NCBI RefSeq assembly: GCF_900090045.1 | Contig: NC_041775.1 | Location: 620,001-684,000 of the forward strand | Direction: 5' to 3' | DNA from: Plasmodium malariae | Taxonomy: Eukaryota > Apicomplexa > Aconoidasida > Haemosporida > Plasmodiidae | DNA length: 64,000 nt | Notes under the pieces: model-generated | Told to the model about the DNA's origin: nothing | The model's input: the letters and a program-made list of their open reading frames with translations, nothing else | The model's database searches: none | Translations under genes and position numbers: made by a program | Shown here: one piece after another, positions 11,001-19,788 of the stretch | Layout of the letters: the number at the start of each line of letters is the position of its first letter | Position numbering within the stretch: the first letter of the stretch is position 1

Positions 11001-14000
11001 GAAACATAAAATGAAACAAAAATTGAAACAAAAAATGAAACATAAAATGAAACATAAAATGAAACAAAAAATGAAACAAAAAATAAAAAAAAAAATAAAA
11101 AAAAAAAATAATGTATGTATCTTAAAAAATATGATAAAAAGTATTCTAATCTACCTAGTCAAATACCATGGTAACAGTTGTAAGGAATGTATAACTAAAA
11201 GAGTAGAAGTGGAAGAGAGAAGAGAAGAGGAACATCTAAGTGAAGTGCCACAAGGAAGAAACAATAATATAAAGGATGAATCAGAAATAACAAAAAGAGA
11301 AAATTCGACGCTCTATGATTTTTTAGAAAGAGAGAAGAAGATCATTGATGAGCTTAGAAAAGAAATAAAAAAGAAAAATAATGTTATTAATGAAATAAAC
11401 ATCAATTTAGAAAGAGAAAAGGAAAAGAATCAAGAAATGCATTTACTGGTTGAAAAAGAAAAAATTATTAATGACGTAATTATGAAAGAGTTACAGAATG
11501 AACAGAAAATAAGGAATGAATTGAACCAACAACTGAGAAGAGAAAAGGAGGAAAAGTCGAATATAAGGATAGAATTAATAAAAGAAATAGAAACGAATAA
11601 AAAAGTTTCTAATGAATTGTACGGGAGTAAAAGAATGAACAATGAGTTGGATGAGCAATTAGAAAGTGTAAGAAAAATGAACAATGATGGTAGTTCGGAA
11701 TTACAGGGGGAAAAAGAAGTGAATGGTAGACTAAAGATAGAACTGGAAGAAGAAAAAGAAGTGAATGGTAGACTAAAGATCGAACTGGAAGAAGAAAAAG
11801 AAGTGAATGGTAGACTAAAGATCGAACTGGAAGAAGAAAAAGAAATGAGTGGTAGACTAAATACCGAACTGGAAGAAGAAAAAGAAATGAGTGGTAGACT
11901 AAATACCGAACTGGAAGAAGAAAAAGAAATGAGTGGTAGACTAAAGACCGAACTGGAAGAAGAAAAAGAAATGAGTGGTAGACTAAAGACCGAACTGGAA
12001 GAAGAAAAAGAAATGAGTGGTAGACTAAAGACCGAACTGGAAGAAGAAAAAGAAGTGAATGGTAGACTAAAAATCGAACTGGAAGAAGAAAAAGAAGTGA
12101 ATGGTAGACTAAAAATCGAACTGGAAGAAGAAAAAGAAGTGAATGGTAGACTAATGATCGAACTAGATGAAGAAAAAGAAATGAGTGGTAGACTAAAGAC
12201 CGAACTGGAAGAAGAAAAAGTAGTGAGTGGAAACCTAAGGATAAAATTAGACAGAGAGAAGGAAGCCTTTGTTGATGTTAGCTTAGCATTAGATAAGGAA
12301 AAAAAAAAATATATCGATATGTGTAAAGAATTAGAGGAAAAAGAAGAAATGAACAACGAATTGAGTACGGAATTGTTGAATGCAAAGAAAGCAAGTGCTG
12401 AATCGAACATCGAATTAGAAAGAAGAGTGTATACAGAAATGGAGGAAGAATTAGCCAAAGAAAGAGAAGTTAGCGCACACCTGAGGGTAGAGAAGCAAGC
12501 GGAAAAGGAAGCGAAGGATCGCTTGAATGAAGAACTGCAAGCAGTAAAGAAGTTCAGTACTGATTTAAACGTCGAACTGCAGGTTGAGAAAAACAAAACG
12601 AAGGAACAGAATGTTAAGATAAAGGAGCAAGAGTCATTAATCGAAAAAATGATGGAGAAATTACAGCATAAGCAAAATAGACTCAACCATATGAAAATAA
12701 ATGAGGAAGAAAAGGAAACTAAAGATGGAGCAAAAATAAAGGATGCTTCTGAACAGAGTCAGATGGAAGAAAAGAAAGTAAGAATCGTAAATATGACTAT
12801 GCAAAATAGTAATGAAAAACATATGAGTAGTGTTAAGAAGGGGTGTAGTAGCAACGGTGACAATGAGGAGGAGCATAGTGAAGAGTACGACAAGCTGTAC
12901 TATTCATACATAGAAACAGTAATAAAAAAGGAAGATTTAGAAAAAGAATATGAATATATGATGAAACACCTTGATGGGAAGATGAACACGTTTGATAAGA
13001 ATGTAGAATATTTTGACGAAAAAATAATACATTATAAAAATGTATGTAATAATTATGAACAGAGATTTATATACATAAGTAAGTATATCAACACGTTTGA
13101 AAAAATCATTAGCGATATTGAGAAAATTGAATATATAAAGAAAGACATTATATTACAAAATAAAATAAATAAAATAAAAATTATTTTAAAAGAAATAAAT
13201 ATAAATGATCCCATTGAAATTGTCGGAACAGACAATTTGTTATTTGATCAAATTTTAGACGAAAAAAATAAACTATTAGAAAAATATGAAAATGAGGATA
13301 AGGAAAAAGTAAAAGAAAAAGATACCCATATGAACGACTTAAATGATGAATTAAAAAAATACATGGATGAACTGAGCTTTAAGACTGTCAATGATCTTTT
13401 CTCTTTTCATTTATGTGTTTTAGACGAATTAAATTTGATGAAGAAATATTACAACCAATTAGTGGAAGAGAATGTAATGAAAAATAGAGAATATGAAAAT
13501 AATTTTTTAAAATTAAATAAATCCTTAGAAAATAAGGAAAAAGAAATTATTACATCCAGGGAGAACTGCAAGTCCTTACTGCTAGAAGTGAACAACTTAA
13601 AATACATCCTCAATGAATTGTTTGCATGTGAGGTGAGTAAAAAGGGTGTGGAAGTGGACGCTATAAAAGAGGAAGCAACTAAGAAGGAAGTGGGTACTAT
13701 AAGGGATATGGCAACTGCAAAAGAGACAGCAGCTACAATGGAGATATCCACCATGAACATAACCACAGACGGAGATGAAGTCGATATTTTCTTAAAAACC
13801 AATGAAAGAACCTCACTGGTAAGTAATGTTATATCAGAGTATAGTAATAACACAAAAATGGGAAGGAGATCGACAAGGATCAAAAGTGAAAATAAAAACG
13901 AAATAGTGGACCAAAAAAAAAGAGAAAGATTGGGCGAAAAGATAAGCGAAAAATCGGACGAAAAGATAAGCGAAAAATCGGGCGAAAAGATAAGCGAAAA

Positions 14001-14112
14001 ATCGGGCGAAAAGATAAGCGAAAAATCGGGCGAAAAGATAAGCGAAAAATCGGGCGAAAAGATAAGCGAAAAATCGGGCGAAAAGATAAGCGAAAAATCG
14101 GCGAAAAGATAA
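8077..14112 (+). CDS. Large coiled-coil protein, function unknown
   Basis: A single open frame of 2011 codons from ATG 8077 to TAA 14110-14112. The first 300 residues are basic with Ser/Asn/Lys low complexity; residues 450-620 look more globular and hydrophobic (helical segments around LYYRVDKSVEY, FFYNMFLKLSLHINTLFSTC and LTIRKLIRILLKWKNMD). A basic KMKHKMKQK tract falls near 970-1005. From about 1080 to 1520 the protein is an extended coiled coil with a perfect 14-residue tandem repeat, followed by a second coiled coil (about 1600-1860). The end is an octapeptide array (EKISEKSG). I recognise no catalytic domain; a structural or cytoskeletal role is likely but unproven. The stop interrupts the octapeptide array and the same frame stays open for another 87 codons (see the next entries). 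No RNA-processing signal that would remove the stop was found. Confidence 0.85.
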   Translation: MNDVLKCKKRIREGSNVNNTPCWTSYHEVDNYVKRDDYIMRKREKIRNICKKINNFRNKICNSSEYFKFVEILFNKAGKKCVPKKKNKNKINKSPQNNEKKKWCISSNDIFFNGYISHVEIFDSKKFHLFFDKYFYINNEKEKEKKESTNPSYEDVLERNKRNTSSCTNSSTIERINIMQTSKSKEEYKKSYRKKNGKGVNNTEDVTSKKKEEYTFKKTEKTNDTFFDTCYNEELSCIDNVGSTEVFTTSDNRRIRRREKTQISSCDNGSNSPFMKRRKVIKYENNMNTMLVSSDNFKNCICKLSKGIDNKIVNSKQYYTNSHEEVRPGKSDRLNNTYYIRKRIIIFKIENILFDSVHTEQEQLLYRVDKSVEYAFKDSRDNKEQELHPKQQSHHQNNKEVAKKQIYSYDNTKERLQSPNITQNSGELNKSSHYKNAANGNIDEFKKNVLFFYNMFLKLSLHINTLFSTCIELLKYDFSDLSYKSKALSHDSKMLITLINTYQKQEKLVINYSKYILYIAKRCILRNNSTKKGIMMGDRGSRIITVGELLTIRKLIRILLKWKNMDVNISVKFTRYEMRNKKNVYKIEIVNHRLIKYNFVLRKIYFCKYNNKIIIYLRRLLSLLHHSYSDDTRTNTGAALIKEYSVCNENESGLKERNVSNEELKNMRPSHNALSSVSTFTGFNVKNCLKEHEESANIKEVENLKEKGESQSISGMSRSSIGRNGSNSRSSNEDDINNNVSSSNNRNSNDGNGNVNAAGFSSLNYEQELNINQLQIIIYLNNILTKEVNYSDMLRMQSKLQEEQINEVFLEIKNIYNFLVPKDDLAQKEAHNIVQHKKNHLAEHDTSNAHRKHSKFVHFKKQLLKASFHDNMHLVDEEPHSVKQYKCAATPQSAEFFSINLNLIHGSSRSTSSCGICSGNSTLECHGACVDGMKNEQGVNDLSICCRDNEENTDERETFEEEIDYLFIKKEKKKLKHKMKQKLKQKMKHKMKHKMKQKMKQKIKKKIKKKNNVCILKNMIKSILIYLVKYHGNSCKECITKRVEVEERREEEHLSEVPQGRNNNIKDESEITKRENSTLYDFLEREKKIIDELRKEIKKKNNVINEININLEREKEKNQEMHLLVEKEKIINDVIMKELQNEQKIRNELNQQLRREKEEKSNIRIELIKEIETNKKVSNELYGSKRMNNELDEQLESVRKMNNDGSSELQGEKEVNGRLKIELEEEKEVNGRLKIELEEEKEVNGRLKIELEEEKEMSGRLNTELEEEKEMSGRLNTELEEEKEMSGRLKTELEEEKEMSGRLKTELEEEKEMSGRLKTELEEEKEVNGRLKIELEEEKEVNGRLKIELEEEKEVNGRLMIELDEEKEMSGRLKTELEEEKVVSGNLRIKLDREKEAFVDVSLALDKEKKKYIDMCKELEEKEEMNNELSTELLNAKKASAESNIELERRVYTEMEEELAKEREVSAHLRVEKQAEKEAKDRLNEELQAVKKFSTDLNVELQVEKNKTKEQNVKIKEQESLIEKMMEKLQHKQNRLNHMKINEEEKETKDGAKIKDASEQSQMEEKKVRIVNMTMQNSNEKHMSSVKKGCSSNGDNEEEHSEEYDKLYYSYIETVIKKEDLEKEYEYMMKHLDGKMNTFDKNVEYFDEKIIHYKNVCNNYEQRFIYISKYINTFEKIISDIEKIEYIKKDIILQNKINKIKIILKEININDPIEIVGTDNLLFDQILDEKNKLLEKYENEDKEKVKEKDTHMNDLNDELKKYMDELSFKTVNDLFSFHLCVLDELNLMKKYYNQLVEENVMKNREYENNFLKLNKSLENKEKEIITSRENCKSLLLEVNNLKYILNELFACEVSKKGVEVDAIKEEATKKEVGTIRDMATAKETAATMEISTMNITTDGDEVDIFLKTNERTSLVSNVISEYSNNTKMGRRSTRIKSENKNEIVDQKKRERLGEKISEKSDEKISEKSGEKISEKSGEKISEKSGEKISEKSGEKISEKSGEKISEKSAKR
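11710..12213 (+). repeat. Coding tandem repeat: 12 units of 42 bp (14 residues)
   Basis: Twelve near-identical 42-bp units encode EKEVNGRLKIELEE or EKEMSGRLKTELEE; a diverged thirteenth follows. Fourteen residues equal two heptads, so the array lengthens a coiled coil without breaking its register. The variants are arranged in blocks: three VNGRLKI, five MSGRL(N/K)T, three VNGRL(K/M)I, one MSGRLKT. Confidence 0.95.
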
Positions 14113-14259
14113 GCGAAAAAGATAAGCGAAACATCGGATGAAAAGATAAGCGAAAAATCAGGCGAAAAGATAAGCGAACAATCTGGCGAAAAGATAAGCG
14201 AAAAATCGAACAAAAAGATAAGCGAAAAATCAAACAAAAAGATAAGCGAAAAATCGAAC
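13932..14259 (+). repeat. Coding octapeptide tandem repeat (24 bp units)
   Basis: Units of about 24 bp encode variants of EKISEKSG/EKISEKSN. The array spans the annotated stop at 14110-14112 and continues beyond it. Around the stop one G is missing from a TCGGGC unit and the next unit is altered, producing SAKR then TAA, after which the original frame resumes. Confidence 0.9.
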
Positions 14260-14376
14260 AAAAAAAAAGGTAAAAATAACCCCCTCCCCCCAAGAGGCAG
14301 TTTACTGACGGAGGCAAAAACAAAAAGAGGGGGTTCCAGAAAATATCAGTTAAGGAGTAGTAATAGAAAAAGATAA
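14113..14376 (+). other. In-frame continuation after the stop of the coiled-coil gene
   Basis: Immediately after TAA 14110-14112, the same reading frame remains open for 87 codons and ends at TAA 14374-14376. It encodes six further octapeptide units (KISETSDE, KISEKSGE, KISEQSGE, KISEKSNK and so on) and then a basic non-repetitive tail ending RSSNRKR. No GT..AG intron could remove the stop. It may be a recent truncation, an assembly or sequencing error in the repeat, or stop-codon readthrough. Confidence 0.6.
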
Positions 14377-15474
14377 AGAAGTAATACTTTTTCATTTTAA
14401 AAGAACGGTTAACTAAACATATTTCATTGTCGTTTCCTCATTAGTGTTATGTGATGAAGATGAAAAATCAACAGCAGAATATTAAAAAAAAAAAAAAAAA
14501 AAAATAGCGATTAATTCAGCATATACACGTAATTAACAATTTATGGATATATTTTTAAGAAAATAAAAATATAAAATTCAGCATTTTCATAATACGTTAT
14601 TACGTTTCAAGTTGTCTTCCACGTGGGGTAAAGAATAAGCAAAAATGTGCGCCCGGAAATAGGGCTATATGCATAAAGTATACCTACATACATAATATGT
14701 ACATATATATGTATGTATTTATATATGTTCATATGAGCTTTGATTTTTTTTTTTTTTTTGATTTTGCTAGACCAGCAATGCTTCCCTTCCCCTTTTTAAT
14801 TACCTTTCAGCTGCATGGTAACTTAAAGGTTTTTTCTTTTTTTTTATCTTTTTTTTTTTTATTTCTCTTTTTTTCTCCTTTTTTTTTTTTTTTATAATTC
14901 TTGCTCTATCGTTTATGTTTTATGAATTATCATGAATAGACTATTCTTCAAAAATACGAAGTTTCAAACAAGCTGCTATTTTTTTTTCGTCCAAAAAAGA
15001 GGGAACCCAGGAGCCTTGGTTTATACTTAGACATGCGTGTGCACATGAGAAAAGTGTATATATTTATTTATACGTACGAGTAAAAACGCTTAAAAACGCT
15101 TAAAAATGCTTAAAAACGAAAAAAAGATAATAATTGCTCGGAACAACCTAAACACTTAAACGTGTATTTTTCCAAAAATGTTCCTCCCCTTTCTGTTCGA
15201 GGATGACCAACAATTTTGTTTTTAAGCATATAAGCGGTTATTTAAAAAAAAAAAAAAAAAAAGTTTTAATATAAAACTTAAGAATACAAAACAAATATTG
15301 AAAAATGAAAATACAATAATTAAAAATGCGTTAATTTAAAAAAAATATAAAAAAAAAAAAGAAAAAGAAAAATTCTCTTTTTAACTATCTATTTATTTTT
15401 ATTTTTTATTTTTTTTCCCCTCTTTAAATACGGGTACAAAACACATATCACAAAAAATTTAACGGCAAACCAAA
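14377..15474. other. Convergent intergenic region, nothing recognised
   Basis: About 1.1 kb between the 3' end of the coiled-coil gene and the 3' end of the prenol-kinase gene on the other strand. It contains T-rich tracts (14740-14895), A tracts (about 14485-14503, 15245-15260) and TA-rich microsatellite-like segments. I see no credible gene. Confidence 0.5.
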
Positions 15475-16810
15475 TTACACATTAAAAAACATCATGTATA
15501 TAAATAATGGAAAACACATTAAAAAATTGTCGAAGGTACCCCCAAACAATTCCATAAGACAAAGTGATAAACTTAAAATTAAAATATGCAAGTAGTTACC
15601 AACGTAGTACAGAGATATAAGTGATACGAAGAAGCAAGTAAGAGTACCCTGTAGCTACAAAATGAGGGAAGGGAACAAAAAAAAAAAAAAATTATATAAA
15701 ATAAAAATAAAAAATAAATAATAAATGATATATAACATATAATACATAATAAATAACACGCGGAAAAATGTGTAAACGAGCAAACGAAAAAATGAGCAAA
15801 TGACAATTTGGGGATACTGGTGGAATGCCCATTTTTCATATCACGACATAACGAATTGTTCTGAAATGAATAAGACAAATAAATCATACTGTCAAAAGTG
15901 CACATTTTTTGGGCATTTATATATATATATATATACATATGTATATTTTTTATTTATTTTTTTCTTACTGTTTTTTTCTTATAAATGGAATAAGTTGGGA
16001 AGTTCCTTCCCACTATAGCTGCCATTGGGTCGGCAAAAAATATTGGCGTTAAAACATACAAGCGCAATTTAAAAAAAAAAAATAAAGACACAATTATATT
16101 GTATATTATTATTCCTTTATCGGCATAAGCACCAAACCTGGAATGGGTAGAAGCGAGACGAGATAAGAAAAGATATGGAAAAAAATAAAAAAATAAAACA
16201 TATACATATATATATGTATATATATGCATTTATACATACATTCATAAAAATACATTAATGTGTTAAACACGTGGAGCAAATCGAAGTGACAAGGAAGATT
16301 TGCTAAAAATAAAATGCTCCTCTTTTTTGCGCAGTACTTATTTTGTACGCAATTTATGGCTTAATACCTAAAAGGATAATAAAAACACCTTAAGACCGAA
16401 GTAACTGCTATTATGTATATGAAATAAACGCAGTAGCTGTTCTGATTTACACAACTGTCAGCACATAAGTACGTTGATATTTTTTCTTCATGTATACTCA
16501 TATCAAAGAGCAAGATGATCATGCCACAAAACATGTGAGCCAGTTTTCTAAGGGGGAAAAATAAAATGATGAAATGTGTTACGTTACGCTACGTATGCAT
16601 ATGTATAAGGTCCATCGACGATCACATGCACGTACATGTATCCACTTGCATAAGAGCAAGCTTCCCCTCGGTCTTATGTTCACTCATCTCATTTTGCAAT
16701 CGATATAGAAGTCTTCTCACTCACCTTGCATAAAATTTCGGAATATTTTCATAAAGGTCTAGTACAGTTACAATAGCAACTACTATAACAAACAGAACAA
16801 CACAATTCAT
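15475..16810 (-). CDS. Prenol/dolichol kinase family membrane protein (4 exons)
   Basis: A spliced model with agreeing phases: exons 16810-16725, 16547-16368, 16137-15969 and 15654-15475, 615 nt in total, 204 residues. Introns start GTGAGT, GTATTA and GTAAGA and end CTTAG, TCCAG and TGTAG. The product is mostly membrane helices. It carries the family's N-terminal RKxxH...G motif (ARKLAHMFCGMIILL), the FADPMAAIVGRNF motif corresponding to the GDxxAxxxGxxxG region of phytol, farnesol and dolichol kinases, and a C-terminal LQGT...ELFGGTFDN segment matching their EGS...E...G.DN pattern. These enzymes use CTP (or another NTP) to phosphorylate prenyl alcohols. From memory, a P. falciparum polyprenol kinase (PolK) salvages farnesol and geranylgeraniol and lies on chromosome 7; orthology is inferred. 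No single frame shows more than fragments of it. Confidence is high for the family, good for exon borders. Confidence 0.8.
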
Positions 16811-16911
16811 TCTTCGAAAAAACCAGGGGAAACAGTAGGATATAATAAATATATATGCTTCTAAAAGTGAATGGAAATTATACAGAAAGGCAAGCCTCTA
16901 TTCTTTCGTTA

Positions 16912-17112
16912 TTCACTCGTTCAACTATTCATTCGTTCACTATTTATTCGTTCACTATTTATTCGTTCACTATTTATTCGTTCACTTTTTATTCGTTCAC
17001 TATTTATTCGTTCACTTTTTATTCGTTCACTATTTATTCGTTCACTATTTATTCGTTCACTATTTATTCATTCACTTTTTATTCGTTCACTATTCATTTA
17101 TTTGTTCATTTA
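16912..17112. repeat. 15-bp minisatellite (TTCACTATTTATTCG)
   Basis: About 13 head-to-tail copies of a 15-bp unit, TTCACTATTTATTCG, with variants TTCACTTTTTATTCG and TTCATTATT. Because 15 is divisible by 3, it gives spurious long open frames on both strands. It lies just upstream of the prenol-kinase gene start. Confidence 0.9.
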
Positions 17113-17224
17113 TTTGTTCATTTTTTTTTTTTTTTCCTCCACATTAAAGCATCTTCAAAGGAACATGACACTATGTATGTTAAGAATTCATGTTTTTCCT
17201 TAAATTGGAATAAACATATGTAGT

Positions 17225-17740
17225 GATAAACAAATAATAAAAAAAAAAAAATAATAAAATAGAAGAAAAAAAGAGAGGAAGAAAAATGAAGGAAAGAAGA
17301 AGAAAGGATAAATGAAAAAAGAAGAAAGGATAAAAGAAAAAAGAAGAAAGGATAAAAGAAAAAAGAAGAAAGGATAAAAGAAAAAAGAAGAAAGGATAAA
17401 AGAAAAAAGAAGAAAGGATAAAAGAAAAAAGAAGAAAGGATAAAAGAAAAAAGAAGAAAAGAAAAAAGAAGAAAGAAGAAAGAAGAAAAGAAAAAAGAAG
17501 AAAATAAAAAAGAAGAAAATAAAAAAGAAGAAAAAAGAAGAAAATAAAAAAGAAGAAAATAAAAAAGAAGAAAAAAAAAGAAAAGAAAAATAGAAAAGAA
17601 AAATAGAAGCAACACTCTCCAATGTTCTTTACTATTTATTCTATTCCATTAGATTTCGTTCGGTTATATCAAATTACATTGCACTCCTTCCGTTTTCGAA
17701 TTTTTCATTAGTAATGTAATGCTCATTTAATTAAAAAAAT
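17225..17740. repeat. Purine-rich GAAGAAAGGATAAAA array and downstream spacer
   Basis: From about 17240 to 17600 the plus strand is almost entirely A and G, with about eight copies of a 20-bp unit (AAAAGAAGAAAGGATAAAAG) decaying into GAAGAAAAA repeats. The antisense frames look like poly-Phe proteins and are artefacts. 17600-17740 is unremarkable AT-rich sequence. Confidence 0.85.
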
Positions 17741-17992
17741 TTACTCGTAATTAAAGAGTGAACTTGGAACAATTAGAAGAGAACATTGGACTGTTGACTT
17801 GGATCCTTGCCCATTAAACATTGGCCTGCCAAAGGTGTCAATAGTAACATCAAAAAATTTTGAGTAAATGGTGGAAATGTAAGTATTGTTAGTAAAAAGA
17901 GGAAATTTTTTTTTTTTTTTAATTTTAAAAATAATTTTTTTTTTTTTTTTTTTCTTAAGCATAATGTAGCAAAAAAAGGGAAAAATAGCTAG

Positions 17993-18023
<31 letters not shown>

Positions 18024-18045
18024 AATGGCAAAGCAATGAACTGAT

Positions 18046-18086
<41 letters not shown>

Positions 18087-18158
18087 GCTTCCTATGAGAA
18101 GAAGATAGAACCCAAGTGAATATGTTTGCAATCCTTTCATTTACTGAGTCCTATCCAT
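17741..18158 (-). CDS. Possible small spliced gene (weak model)
   Basis: On the minus strand a coding-like terminal segment ends at TAA 17741-17743 and reads DTFGRPMFNGQGSKSTVQC followed by SLLIVPSSLFNYE. Its codon mix is unlike the flanking T tracts. Upstream, T-rich acceptors (CTAG near 17990, CATAG near 18093) and a possible first exon, ATG 18158 with a GTAAAT donor after five codons, allow a model with agreeing phases, but its middle part depends on homopolymers of about 31 A and 16 A. I do not recognise the product. Only the last 50 codons are reasonably supported; the start and intron borders are guesses. The gene would be divergent from the XPA-like gene. Confidence 0.25.
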
Positions 18159-18336
18159 ACTAATAAAGAGCTCACAAAATCGATAATTTATTTTCGTAAG
18201 TATTTGTATTTGTTAATATTTCTGCGCATCTTTCACGTATTTTCCCACATTTCCGCCTATTTCCACGTATTTTTGTGTATTCTCCCCCATTTGTAAGAGA
18301 GTGGTATTTTATGCCCACACCACGCTGAGCAGCAAT

Positions 18337-19470
18337 ATGCCACCAAGTGACGAGTCGCAGCACGAAGAGGAAGAAGCTAATTATAATAATATATTATATG
18401 AAAACAATTTGACGGATGAAATTGATTACTTCAATGAAAATTTACCACATATTAATTTTTACTTAAAATTTCAAAAAAAAGAATTTTTGAAAAATTTTTT
18501 TAACGAATTGGAAAAAAAGGAAAAAGATGGAATAATTATAGACACATTTGCAGAAGGAAATGAAAATGATAAATGGAATAATATACCTGATGAAACTACT
18601 AATAGACACATTGCTGACAACTGTAAAGAGGGTGATGTGGATGCAAATAACCATGATGTACTAACTGAAGAGGGGGGTTTCTACATAGATGAAAGTAATT
18701 CCGATGTAGAAAAGACTTCGGATAGATCAAGACTAAACGTTATGACTAGTGTATACAAATCTTTTGTATTGTCTGAAGGAAAGGATGAACATGTAACTCA
18801 TCTCGAGGAAAATCATGAATACACGAAAAAAATAAATAGCATTTTTCAACAAAATAAAGAATTGTTCATTTTTAGCATTGAACGAGTAATTGAAAATAAT
18901 GATGACCTAATATTACAAGAATACTGTTTCTTATGTGATAAAAAAAAAAAACCTAACAAAGTGTTAAGTAGTATTAATATATATATATGCAATGAATGTA
19001 AAGGTTCAGATAGTAATTTTAGAATGATTTCTTTAACTAAATTAATTAATAAATATTCTTTAAATATGTACGATTTGACAAAATATGAAAAACAGCTAGC
19101 TCTATTGACTACTAAAAACCCTCGAGGTTATTCAAAACAAATGAAGCTTTATTTTTTGTTTCAAATAAAAGAAATAGCTATACGAAAACATGGATCCATG
19201 GCTAAGGTAAAATCTTTATATCATACAAAAATTTTAAATATAAAAACTAGTAAAAGCAATAAAGCTATTGTAAAAAAGAATACTGTTCATAAATTAAAAA
19301 AACCCAAAAGTATTTATAGCAAGCATATGGAAAATATTGAAAAAAGGAAAATTATATGTGATAATAACCAACATGATTTTCACCCCCCACTGTGCACCAA
19401 TCAAGATGATAACGTCTATGTTAAGAAATGCAAAATTTGCTCTTACCAAGTGGAATACATTCAATTTTAA
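18337..19470 (+). CDS. XPA: XPA/Rad14-like nucleotide excision repair protein
   Basis: The start is taken at ATG 18337; the frame opens earlier with GTG 18301 but that is not a likely eukaryotic start. The 378-residue product has an acidic, disordered first 170 residues. Residues 197-221 form a zinc finger with the exact XPA spacing, C-x2-C-x17-C-x2-C (C197, C200, C218, C221). It continues as in the XPA DNA-binding domain: an MISLTKLINKYSL segment, DLTKYEKQL, then NPRGYSKQMKLYFLFQI, which parallels the XPA NPHxSxWGDMKLYLxxQ region, and a long basic helix. The extreme C-terminus (YVKKCKICSYQVEYIQF) matches the XPA TFIIH-binding end YRKTCTMCGHELTYEKM. XPA verifies damage and positions nucleases in nucleotide excision repair. 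Family assignment is strong; function in this parasite is inferred. Confidence 0.88.
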   Translation: MPPSDESQHEEEEANYNNILYENNLTDEIDYFNENLPHINFYLKFQKKEFLKNFFNELEKKEKDGIIIDTFAEGNENDKWNNIPDETTNRHIADNCKEGDVDANNHDVLTEEGGFYIDESNSDVEKTSDRSRLNVMTSVYKSFVLSEGKDEHVTHLEENHEYTKKINSIFQQNKELFIFSIERVIENNDDLILQEYCFLCDKKKKPNKVLSSINIYICNECKGSDSNFRMISLTKLINKYSLNMYDLTKYEKQLALLTTKNPRGYSKQMKLYFLFQIKEIAIRKHGSMAKVKSLYHTKILNIKTSKSNKAIVKKNTVHKLKKPKSIYSKHMENIEKRKIICDNNQHDFHPPLCTNQDDNVYVKKCKICSYQVEYIQF

Positions 19471-19639
19471 ATATGTAAAAAAGTAAATAAGAAGAAATAC
19501 ACATGAATAAAATGAAAAACACCACTGGAGTGACAAAAAATTTGCTTAAAATGCCCCGCTTGGTAGGATGGAAAACGATCTATCACGATAAGCAGTCCGC
19601 TTCGTGTACCGTAATGTAATACAATCGTTCACTCGTTCC

Positions 19640-19745
19640 GCATATATGTATTATATATATGTACGCATATATGTATTATATATATGTACGCATATATGTA
19701 TTATATATATGTACGCATATATGTATTATATATATGTATGCATAT
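19640..19745. repeat. 25-bp minisatellite
   Basis: Four to five copies of a 25-bp unit made of GCATATATGTATTATATA followed by TATGTAC, lying between the 3' ends of the XPA-like gene and the bL9-like gene. Typical noncoding AT minisatellite. Confidence 0.85.
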
Positions 19746-19788
19746 ATGTATGTATAAACATATGCATATAATGCGCACTCGTTTCGAG

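Noticed and set aside
11430..12686. Long minus-strand frame of 418 codons opposite the coiled-coil repeats
   Set aside because: It is the antisense of the 42-bp coding array; a repeat length divisible by three keeps antisense frames open. The plus-strand protein has proper coiled-coil periodicity.
13449..14395. Two overlapping minus-strand frames rich in FSLIF and RLSFR
   Set aside because: They are antisense shadows of the 24-bp EKISEKSG array.
17118..17622. Minus-strand Phe/Leu/Ser-rich frames of 140-165 codons
   Set aside because: Antisense of the purine-rich GAAGAAAGGATAAAA array; no start context or domain.
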